Notes under the pieces: generated by a model | Seen by the model: only the letters and a program-made list of their open reading frames with translations | What the model was told of the DNA's origin: nothing | Database searches by the model: none | NCBI GenBank assembly: GCA_013214355.1 | Contig: JABSSL010000012.1 | Span: 62,001-126,000, forward strand | Length of the DNA stretch: 64,000 nucleotides | Reading direction: 5' to 3' | From: Saprospiraceae bacterium | GTDB lineage: Bacteria > Bacteroidota > Bacteroidia > Chitinophagales > Saprospiraceae | Program-made: the position numbers and the translations under genes | Part shown: piece after piece, positions 55,896 to 64,000 of the stretch | Layout of the letters: each line of letters opens with the position of its first letter | Numbering within the stretch: position 1 is the first letter of the stretch

Positions 55896-55919
55896 TAGCT
55901 ACGAAGGCAGAGGAGGTTG

Positions 55920-57146
55920 CTATGTCTGCTCTGCCCTTGTTTGCTTTCTAGAAACACTTTGGATCATAATCAGGAAACCTACCGATATGGCAATCCCAAA
56001 CCAACCAGGCCATTGCCAAATTGTATTCCAATCATGCGTACCATCTGACAAGGAGTAGCCTTCCACTACATGGCCTGCGACATAGGAGCCGATAAAGGCT
56101 CCGAAGCCCATGGTGACGAAGGTGATAAATCCTTGGGCGGTACTCCGCATATGTGATGGGACCTGTCGATCGATAAAAATTTGACTGCTTAGGGAAGAGA
56201 AGTTGTAGGCGATTCCATGTACCAGGATACCTACGTACAGCATCCAATGCAAATGGGGAACCCCTCCCCAGGCGAATAGAAGATATCGACTTCCCCAGAT
56301 GAATAGACCAATGGCAATGATATAGCGGAGCTTAAATTTCTGTAAAAACCAGGGGAGGACCAACATCACGCCTACTTCTGTGATCTGGCCTAGTGTCATT
56401 TTTCCCGCGGCATTCCCAATTCCAATTTCGTTCAAAAAAGGGTTTACGAAGCTATAGTAAAAGGAAGATGGGATTCTAATTAAAGCTAAGGCAATGACGA
56501 GTATTAGAATGGCTCGTTGCTGCAGTAACTGCAATACCTCTTTCCCAAAAACATCGCGCAGGGAAAACTTACCCTCTTGAGGTTGGGGAGGAGTATGAGG
56601 TAGACTTAGACAATAAAGGCCATGGATGATCGAGAAGCCAGCCGAAATACGCATGGGCAACACTTCTTTTTCCACCTCCAGATATCCAATGATTAAACCT
56701 GCCAATATCCAAGATAAACTTCCCCAGACACGTACTCTGGGGAAATCCCGGGTAGCATCTTTAACGTGGTGAAGTGAGAGGGAACTGGTTAAGGTGAAAG
56801 TGGGCATGTACAGTAAAGTGTACAAGATAATCATAGGATAGAACCACTCAAAGTTGGTCAGGTAAGAGGTGAACCACATTACTCCACCTCCTAGGAGATG
56901 AAGAATCGCCAGTAGCCTTTCAATAGAGAAAAGCCGATCGGCGAGGACACCTAAGAAAAAGGGCGTAATGGTGGCAGCAATCGCGGTAGCACCATAAACT
57001 AAACCCACTTGAGGCCCCGTAAAATGTAGAGTCTCTAAGAGATAAGTACCGAGGGTCACATACCAACTTCCCCAAATAAAAAACTGGAGAAATAACATTA
57101 ATGAAAGGCGAAAATAGAGCGTTGAACTCATCCTGGAATCTCCCAT
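55920..57146 (-). CDS. MFS nucleoside permease (NupG/XapB-like)
   Basis: LRLSLMLFLQFFIWGSWYVTLGTYLLETLHFTGPQVGLVYGATAIAATITPFFLGVLADRLFSIERLLAILHLLGG pattern, 12 TM; true start may be M at 57131. Confidence 0.85.
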   Translation of the reverse strand: MGDSRMSSTLYFRLSLMLFLQFFIWGSWYVTLGTYLLETLHFTGPQVGLVYGATAIAATITPFFLGVLADRLFSIERLLAILHLLGGGVMWFTSYLTNFEWFYPMIILYTLLYMPTFTLTSSLSLHHVKDATRDFPRVRVWGSLSWILAGLIIGYLEVEKEVLPMRISAGFSIIHGLYCLSLPHTPPQPQEGKFSLRDVFGKEVLQLLQQRAILILVIALALIRIPSSFYYSFVNPFLNEIGIGNAAGKMTLGQITEVGVMLVLPWFLQKFKLRYIIAIGLFIWGSRYLLFAWGGVPHLHWMLYVGILVHGIAYNFSSLSSQIFIDRQVPSHMRSTAQGFITFVTMGFGAFIGSYVAGHVVEGYSLSDGTHDWNTIWQWPGWFGIAISVGFLIMIQSVSRKQTRAEQT

Positions 57147-57340
57147 CTGGAATAATTAAGCGGCAAAGATAAGGGCCTTATTGATTTGGTGCCGTAATTT
57201 TCCACTTAGGAAGATTAGTTTAATTCAGTTCCAACTGTAAATCCAGAATAATTCCCCACTGTATGACTTTGTTGGTCCTGTTTTAGGGCAAAGCGTGAGG
57301 CTTGTTCTCGTATCGTGCAGTAGGGTATAAATATATGATT

Positions 57341-58270
57341 ATGAAATTGAGAGATCTACTGATTGTTGCCCCGGAAGTCCAAGAGGCTTTGGCAAAAGGG
57401 CAAGCTGTGGTTGCCTTGGAATCTACCATTATTGCACATGGAATGCCCTTTCCCAAAAATCTGGAAACGGCTTTGCGAGTGGAGGCGAGGATTCGCGAAG
57501 AAGGTGCTATACCTGCAACCATTGCTATAATCAATGGTCATTTAAGGGTAGGGTTAAATGCGGAAGAGTTGGAGCTATTCGGAAGAGAAGGGCAAAAAGC
57601 AGCTAAAGTAAGCCGCAGAGATATACCTTTTGTCTTGGCTAAGCAACAAAATGGTGCGACAACCGTAGCTTCCACTATGATTATTGCTGCAATGGCAGGA
57701 ATAAAAGTTTTTGCGACGGGAGGAATTGGCGGGGTCCATCGAGGAGCGACAACTACGCTCGATATTTCAGCTGATCTGCAAGAGTTGGCTCAGACCTCGG
57801 TGGCCGTGGTATCCGCAGGAGCCAAGTCTATCCTGGATCTTGGCTTGACGCTCGAGTATCTAGAAACCCATGGCGTTCCTGTGATCGGATACCAAACGGA
57901 TCATTTCCCAGCTTTTTATACGCGAAGTAGTGGTCTGGAGGTTAATTATCGAGTAGATGCGCCTAAGGATATTGCCAAGGTTTTGCAATATAAGTGGGGG
58001 ATGGGACTTCATGGAGGAGTACTAGTGGCGAACCCAATCCCAGAACAATTTAGCTTATCTCCAGCAGTAATTGAGTCGAAAATTGAGGCGGCACTTTCCG
58101 AAGCCCACGCTCAGGAGATTATGGGAAAAGCACTGACCCCTTTCCTACTAGCAAAAATTGAGTCGCTGACGGCAGGGAGCAGTTTGGCTGCCAATATTGA
58201 ATTAGTATTAAATAATGCAAGATTGGGGGCTCAAATAGCAGTGGAATTAGCTAAAAAAGAGGAAAACTAA
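57341..58270 (+). CDS. psuG: Pseudouridine-5'-phosphate glycosidase
   Basis: VVALESTIIAHGMPFPKNLETALRVEARIREEGAIPATIAIINGHLRVGL; FATGGIGGVHRGATTTLDISADLQELAQTSVAVVSAGAKSILDLGLTLEYLETHGVPVIGYQT; start trimmed from 57302. Confidence 0.96.
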   Translation: MKLRDLLIVAPEVQEALAKGQAVVALESTIIAHGMPFPKNLETALRVEARIREEGAIPATIAIINGHLRVGLNAEELELFGREGQKAAKVSRRDIPFVLAKQQNGATTVASTMIIAAMAGIKVFATGGIGGVHRGATTTLDISADLQELAQTSVAVVSAGAKSILDLGLTLEYLETHGVPVIGYQTDHFPAFYTRSSGLEVNYRVDAPKDIAKVLQYKWGMGLHGGVLVANPIPEQFSLSPAVIESKIEAALSEAHAQEIMGKALTPFLLAKIESLTAGSSLAANIELVLNNARLGAQIAVELAKKEEN

Positions 58271-58487
58271 GGGATTTTTGTACCTTCGTTATCCTTTTGA
58301 AATACTGGCCTGGTGGGGTGTCGGTTGCAAGCTCCACTTCAATATCTACTGCACTAGATAGGCGGCCAAAAAGAAAACAAAAAACATACTTCTTCGACCT
58401 TTTCTGGGCTTTAGTGGAAAGGGAGTCTGCTAGTAGAAAAGAATCTTGAAGCTAATAGCAATATAGTCGGAGAGCCAAAAACACAGA

Positions 58488-59078
58488 ATGATTACCTATA
58501 TCAAGGGGGTTATAACGTTCAAGACCCCTACCTTCATTATTGTCGAAACGGGAGGTATCGGCTATCACATCAATATCAGTTTGAACACCTACGTTCAGAT
58601 CGAGAAACTGGAACAAGTTAAAATCCTGACGCACTTACAGATCAAGGAAGATAGTCACACCCTGTATGGTTTCGCGGATGATGCAGAGCGTCACCTCTTT
58701 ATCCAATTAATTTCGGTTTCAGGCATAGGCCCGAATACGGCTAGGATTGTGTTGTCTTCCATGAATCCAGACGAGGTGAAATCAGCTATTTTATCAGAAA
58801 ATGTGGCTGCTTTCAAGCAGGTAAAGGGCGTAGGACCTAAAACCGCTAAGCGCATCATTTTAGACCTGAAAGACAAAGTGCTAAAAGAAAGTGGAGATGC
58901 ACCTTTAACTTTCTCTCCACAAGACAATAGAAGTCGGGATGAAGCGTTATCAGCATTGTTAGCTTTAGGTTTCGCTAGGATACAAGTTCAGAAAGCACTA
59001 AATAAAATATTAAAAGAACAGCCTAATGTGACTAATGTAGAGGAATTAATCAAACTTGCTTTGAAACAATTGTCTTAA
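58488..59078 (+). CDS. ruvA: Holliday junction branch migration protein RuvA
   Basis: MITYIKGVITFKTPTFIIVETGGIGYHINIS; LFIQLISVSGIGPNTARIVLSSM; VKGVGPKTAKRIILDLKDKV. Confidence 0.97.
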   Translation: MITYIKGVITFKTPTFIIVETGGIGYHINISLNTYVQIEKLEQVKILTHLQIKEDSHTLYGFADDAERHLFIQLISVSGIGPNTARIVLSSMNPDEVKSAILSENVAAFKQVKGVGPKTAKRIILDLKDKVLKESGDAPLTFSPQDNRSRDEALSALLALGFARIQVQKALNKILKEQPNVTNVEELIKLALKQLS

Positions 59079-59390
59079 GATGGAAGCAAGTACCATCGGT
59101 ACCTTCTAATCACCTTCTTCTAAGAACCCACTGCGAAAAATAGACATGTTAAAATCCTCTATTAAATCCCAATAACTCTTAATCAGTCGTTTTAGTGTAA
59201 AATTGGATAACACTGGATGGAAAAGTTGTGATTTGAAAAAAAAGAACAAGATGGAACGATAGGGGGGTAGGTTTTTACCCTATTCAGCCCGACTACTCTC
59301 ACTCACCATTGTGCCTTTTTTCGCATCTATTGCACCGCTTTTCACGCTAGTAAAACTGTTATTTACTTTTGCGAATCCCATGTTTTTGAT

Positions 59391-62300
59391 ATGAAACGAA
59401 TACTTATACTTGGCAGCCTTGTAGTTGTTATTTTTGCCCAATTTACAGTGCCAGCGGTTCAAGCAAACTCTTCCGGTCTTGACGATCCTTTTGCAGCGAG
59501 TTATGTCGTTGCTACCCAGGATACAGTTCCACCGCCGCCAGAGCGCTTTGGGGACTTCATCAATGACCGACCCAGCAATCCTTTTGATCTAAAGGATCCT
59601 GGTGCTATCGAACAGAATGTCGAATACGATCCTGCCACCGGTAACTACATCATTACGGAAAAGATTGGAGATACCTACTTCCGACCTCCCACTTATATGA
59701 CCTTTGAAGAATACGTCGAATGGCGTAGGAAGAAAGAAGAGCGTGATTACTTCAATCAGCTTTCGGGGGTGGGGGCAGGCAACGGAGTCAGTGCCCTGGA
59801 TCCGGTAGCAAAGTTTGATGTGAATAATAGCTTAATTGATCGCCTCTTTGGTGGAACTACGGTGGATATCCGTCCTCAAGGTAATATAGATTTGAGCTTT
59901 GGAATCGATCATCAACGTTTGGAAAATCCCATTTTGACGGAGCGACAGCGGTCGCTGACCAACTTCGACTTCGACATGGATATCCAAATGAATGTGACCG
60001 GTAAGATCGGGGAAAAACTAAACCTGACTACCAATTACAATACCAATGCTACTTTCGATTTCGATAATCAGATTAAGTTAGATTACAATAGTGAGTTGTT
60101 TAGTGAGGATGACATCCTGAAGAAGATTGAGGCGGGTAATGTAAGCTTACCCTTGAGGGGAAGTCTAATCCAAGGGGCCCAAAGTTTGTTTGGGTTAAAA
60201 ACCGAACTGCAATTTGGTCACCTGCGCCTAACGGCAATTGCTTCTCAGCAGCGTTCCCAACGGGAAAATATTCAATTACAAGGAGGAAGTCAGCTGCAAG
60301 AGTTTGAGGTACGATCCGATGAATATGATGAGAATCGCCACTTCTTCTTATCCCATTACAATCGGGAGGTATTTGAAAGTGCGATGAGCAACCTGCCACA
60401 AATCAAGACACTTTTCCAGTTGGACAACCTTGAAGTATGGATTACAAATGATCGTAATGATGTAGAAGATGTGCGCGATATTGTAGCCTTGGCGGATTTA
60501 GGGGAGCCGAGTACGCTCGTGAACCCAAATGCGATTCCAAGGTTTCAAGATCCTGTCTATCAGGAGGTCTGCGATGGTTTACCGCTGCCAGATAATTTGG
60601 CCAATGGATTGTACCAAAGATTGTTGGATAGAGGGGGAGAATTACTTGATATTGATCAGGCTGTTGCCATTCTTGAATCTGAATTCAATTTGGTACAGGC
60701 GCGTGATTTTGAAAAAGTGAGTGCTAGAAAATTGAGCCCTCGAGAGTATACTTACCACCCCGAATTAGGGTTCATTTCGTTGAATATCAATGTGCAGCAA
60801 GATCAAGTACTAGGTGTTTCCTTTCAATACAAGTATAATGGCGTGACGCCATTGAACGTAGGGCAATTGTCAATCAGTAGTAATAATGTTTCTACGGACA
60901 CAACCGACCCAACACCCAAAGTCTTGTTCGTCAAGATGCTGAAAAGTACTACCCAGCGTACGGATGTTCCTACTTGGGACCTAATGATGAAGAACGTTTA
61001 CTCCATTGGTGCCTACCAGGTGAGCCAAGAGGATTTTCAATTAGATGTGTTTTACGAAGATCCAGGTGAAGGATTCAAGCGTTTCTTACCAAAGAGTAAT
61101 TTACAGGGGGTTCCTTTGATTCGTGTTTTCAATTTGGATAACCTAAACATTCAAGGAGACCCTACTCGAGATGGGGTGTTCGATTACGTCCCCGGCGTAA
61201 CGATCAACCCTTCCAACGGTCGCGTGATGTTCCCCGTGCTGGAGCCTTTTGGTACCTCGCTCGAAAATCAACTGGAACCAGAGTTTGTAGACTCCCTGGT
61301 GTATCAAGAGTTATATGATTCAACCTTATTCCAGGCGCGAGAATTTCCGGAGAAAAACCGGTATGTGATTAAGGGGTCTTACAAGTCCAGCGTTTCTAGT
61401 GAGATTTCCTTGGGGGCTTTCAACATTCCACCAGGATCTGTGACGGTGACTGCGGGGGGAGCCCTGCTACAAGAAGGACGGGATTATGAAGTGGACTATA
61501 GCTCCGGTAAGGTGCGGATTCTCAATGATGCGATCCTAAGCTCGGGTGTTCCGATTAACGTCTCTTTTGAAGATAATACACTCTTTGGTTTCCAATCCAA
61601 AACTATGTTGGGCTTGAGGGCTGACTATGAGCTGAGTGATAATTTTAATATCGGTGCCACCTTCCTACAACTCTTCGAACGGCCATTTACCCAAAAGGTC
61701 AACGTAGGAGATGACCCAGTAAACAATAAGATCTATGGTTTGGATGTCAACTTTAGCAAGGAAGTGCCTTGGTTGACCCGAATGGTAGATAAATTACCCT
61801 TTTATTCGACCTCACAACCCTCCTCGATCAACTTCTCCGCCGAAGGTGCCGTATTACGGCCTGGTCACTCCCGAGCGATCAACGAAGGACGAAGGGATAA
61901 GGATGGATTAGTCTACATTGATGACTTTGAGGGTAGTTCTAGTGGTGTGGATTTAAGATCTCCCGTGAATCAGTGGTTTTTGTCGAGTATTCCGCAGGAT
62001 GATGATGCTAACCGGAATCCTTTTTTCCCTGAATCGCAATTTAAAGATACTCGTTCTGGTGTAAACCGGGCTCGTATCAACTGGTACTTGATCGATCCAA
62101 GTGCTCGTGGACCTGGGGATGATACCAATCCCTATACTAGCCAGGTACCACAACAGGAAGTATTCCCTAACATTCAGGTGCCTAGGGACCAAGCACAGAT
62201 CTTCCGTACCTTCGATCTCGCCTTTTATCCCGAAGAGCGGGGCCCTTACAACTTTGATGTCCCTAATGGTATCGCAAATGTATCTGACGGTGTAAATTTA

Positions 62301-64000
62301 TCGGATGGGACCGTCAAGTTGAGAAGCCCTGAGAAACGTTGGGGAGGTATTATGCGTGCTTTGAATACGAATGACTTTCAGAGTGCCAACATAGAATTTT
62401 TGGAATTTTGGATGTTGAGTCCATTCCTAGATCCAGAATCAGCAAGTTTGGCCTCTCCAGATTTCCAAGATCAACAAGGATCTCTTTACATCAATTTGGG
62501 TAATATCTCAGAAGATATCTTGAATGACTCTCGTAAGTTTTTCGAGAACGGTCTACCTAGCCCAGTTAACCCAGATCGCCGGATTGACCAGACCTCTTGG
62601 GGGGTAGTTCCGGTGGGACAGCAGATTACAAGGGCCTTTGATAATGATCAGGGCACACGAGATGTGCAGGATGTTGGTTTGGATGGGTTAGATAATACTG
62701 GGGAAAATGAAAAGTTTGCCGATTACTTGAATGTCATTGGAGCGGCCAACCCCAATGTCCGGCAGGCGCTGGAACAAGATCCGGCGAATGATGACTTCCG
62801 ATACTTTAATGATGAATCATTTGATAACAATACTAGCTTGACGGTACGTTATCAGAGTTTCAATAATCCACAAGGGAACTCGCAGCCGAATAATCAAACT
62901 AATATCCGAACTTCTGGTACCAACATTCCAGATACGGAAGATATTAATCAAGATAATACGCTCAATGAAACGGAATCTTACTTCCAATATGAGATTCCTC
63001 TGAGGGCCAATACGGCTGACCCTCGTGAATTGGATCGTGAGCAGACGCCCTATATTACGGATCGTATTGAGGATCCGTTAACGAACAGAGTTTGGTATCG
63101 TTTCAGGGTTCCGCTTCGAGGTTCAGAGAAAAAAGCTGTTGGAGGTATTCGCGATTTCCGTTCCATTCGTTTTATGCGGATGTATATGCGTGGATTTAAG
63201 AAGCCTGTGGTACTCAGGTTTGCTCGTATGGAATTGGTTCGTAATCAATGGCGTCGAGTGACCAGAGCAGACCTCTTACAACCTGCTAACCAATTCGGTA
63301 ATTGTCAACCTGATGAGACGAGTTTTGAAATCGATGCGGTAAACATCGAAGAGAATAGCCAGCGTACTCCCTTTAATTATACCCTTCCAGAAGGAATTGT
63401 TCGGGAGCAATCATTAGGGGTTTTTGCAGCCCTACAAAATGAACAATCCCAGGCCTTACGGGTGAAGGATCTCTGTGATGGAGGCTTTGCAGGTATCTTT
63501 AGGCAGGTAGATATGGACCTACGGGTCTATGATCGACTGAAGATGTTTGTGCATGCCGAATCTCCTGATCAGCGAACGCCCAGTGGTGCCCTGCGGGTCT
63601 TCATGCGTATTGGTAGTGACTTCCAAAACAACTACTACGAATATGAACTTCCGCTCGTGATGTCTGATCCCAACGCCATTTTGGGCTTACAATCCCAGGA
63701 TTCGCCCTATAAACAAGAGGTATGGCGAAGAGAGAATGAGTTTAATTTCCCTTTGACCATCTTGCGAGAATTGAAGGAAGAACGGAACGAGTTGGGCGTA
63801 AAGAAATCTGAGATTTACTCGAAGATGATTCAGGCAGAGGAAAGTAATGCGATGCATGAGATTCGAGTGAAGGGTAGCCCAAGTTTGGGTTACGCAAAGG
63901 TGATGGTAATTGGTATTCGTAACCCGGAAGATGACGGAGCTTCGTACGATAGTGAAGTATGGATCAATGAACTTCGTCTAGCCGGTCTCGATGAAAGAGG
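59391..64000 (+). CDS. sprA: SprA, T9SS outer-membrane translocon/gliding protein, 3'-truncated by window edge
   Basis: Own translation from ATG 59391: MKRILILGSLVVVIFAQFTVPAVQANSSG...; ITEKIGDTYFRPPTYMTFEEYVEWR; VDIRPQGNIDLSFGIDHQRLENPILTERQRSLTNFDFDMDIQMNVTGKIGEKLNLTTNYNT. Absent from the ORF track because it runs off the end. Confidence 0.95.
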   Translation, partial: MKRILILGSLVVVIFAQFTVPAVQANSSGLDDPFAASYVVATQDTVPPPPERFGDFINDRPSNPFDLKDPGAIEQNVEYDPATGNYIITEKIGDTYFRPPTYMTFEEYVEWRRKKEERDYFNQLSGVGAGNGVSALDPVAKFDVNNSLIDRLFGGTTVDIRPQGNIDLSFGIDHQRLENPILTERQRSLTNFDFDMDIQMNVTGKIGEKLNLTTNYNTNATFDFDNQIKLDYNSELFSEDDILKKIEAGNVSLPLRGSLIQGAQSLFGLKTELQFGHLRLTAIASQQRSQRENIQLQGGSQLQEFEVRSDEYDENRHFFLSHYNREVFESAMSNLPQIKTLFQLDNLEVWITNDRNDVEDVRDIVALADLGEPSTLVNPNAIPRFQDPVYQEVCDGLPLPDNLANGLYQRLLDRGGELLDIDQAVAILESEFNLVQARDFEKVSARKLSPREYTYHPELGFISLNINVQQDQVLGVSFQYKYNGVTPLNVGQLSISSNNVSTDTTDPTPKVLFVKMLKSTTQRTDVPTWDLMMKNVYSIGAYQVSQEDFQLDVFYEDPGEGFKRFLPKSNLQGVPLIRVFNLDNLNIQGDPTRDGVFDYVPGVTINPSNGRVMFPVLEPFGTSLENQLEPEFVDSLVYQELYDSTLFQAREFPEKNRYVIKGSYKSSVSSEISLGAFNIPPGSVTVTAGGALLQEGRDYEVDYSSGKVRILNDAILSSGVPINVSFEDNTLFGFQSKTMLGLRADYELSDNFNIGATFLQLFERPFTQKVNVGDDPVNNKIYGLDVNFSKEVPWLTRMVDKLPFYSTSQPSSINFSAEGAVLRPGHSRAINEGRRDKDGLVYIDDFEGSSSGVDLRSPVNQWFLSSIPQDDDANRNPFFPESQFKDTRSGVNRARINWYLIDPSARGPGDDTNPYTSQVPQQEVFPNIQVPRDQAQIFRTFDLAFYPEERGPYNFDVPNGIANVSDGVNLSDGTVKLRSPEKRWGGIMRALNTNDFQSANIEFLEFWMLSPFLDPESASLASPDFQDQQGSLYINLGNISEDILNDSRKFFENGLPSPVNPDRRIDQTSWGVVPVGQQITRAFDNDQGTRDVQDVGLDGLDNTGENEKFADYLNVIGAANPNVRQALEQDPANDDFRYFNDESFDNNTSLTVRYQSFNNPQGNSQPNNQTNIRTSGTNIPDTEDINQDNTLNETESYFQYEIPLRANTADPRELDREQTPYITDRIEDPLTNRVWYRFRVPLRGSEKKAVGGIRDFRSIRFMRMYMRGFKKPVVLRFARMELVRNQWRRVTRADLLQPANQFGNCQPDETSFEIDAVNIEENSQRTPFNYTLPEGIVREQSLGVFAALQNEQSQALRVKDLCDGGFAGIFRQVDMDLRVYDRLKMFVHAESPDQRTPSGALRVFMRIGSDFQNNYYEYELPLVMSDPNAILGLQSQDSPYKQEVWRRENEFNFPLTILRELKEERNELGVKKSEIYSKMIQAEESNAMHEIRVKGSPSLGYAKVMVIGIRNPEDDGASYDSEVWINELRLAGLDER

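Overview
The window is chromosomal sequence from a Bacteroidota (Saprospiraceae-like) bacterium, an inference from T9SS/SprB/SprA content and family composition. I see no tRNA, rRNA, CRISPR array, transposon or prophage. Left to right: (1) about 1-13950, a nitrate/nitrite assimilation island: a molybdopterin nitrate reductase truncated by the window edge, an NrtABCD-type ABC transporter, an outer-membrane porin, a NarL-like regulator, a PilJ/NarX-like sensor kinase, nirD, nirB and a divergent SUMT (siroheme) gene. (2) 14-21 kb, an accessory metabolic block: a fused 2-oxoacid dehydrogenase E1, an SMP-30/double-cupin fusion, an AraC regulator and two small membrane proteins. (3) A 1551-aa SprB-repeat/cohesin adhesin with a T9SS type-B tail, facing a TMTC-like GT-C/TPR protein. 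(4) Purple acid phosphatase, tryptophanase, an Acs/SSS/DUF4212 acetate module with an 11-copy heptanucleotide repeat, and a LytS/LytTR system. (5) Three tandem amidohydrolase-fold genes, two of which appear to lack the metal-binding HxH. (6) Housekeeping and cell-surface genes: kdsD, recQ, aroQ, rnpA, DUF3276, radC, an MsbA-like ABC transporter, an S8 protease, a nucleoside permease, psuG, ruvA and a truncated sprA. The best candidates for undescribed biology are the nitrate-responsive regulatory architecture (including a 13/14 match to the E. coli NarL 7-2-7 site), the amidohydrolase trio and the heptamer repeat. I cannot point to a clearly unprecedented system. All family calls come from reading sequence, without database searches.
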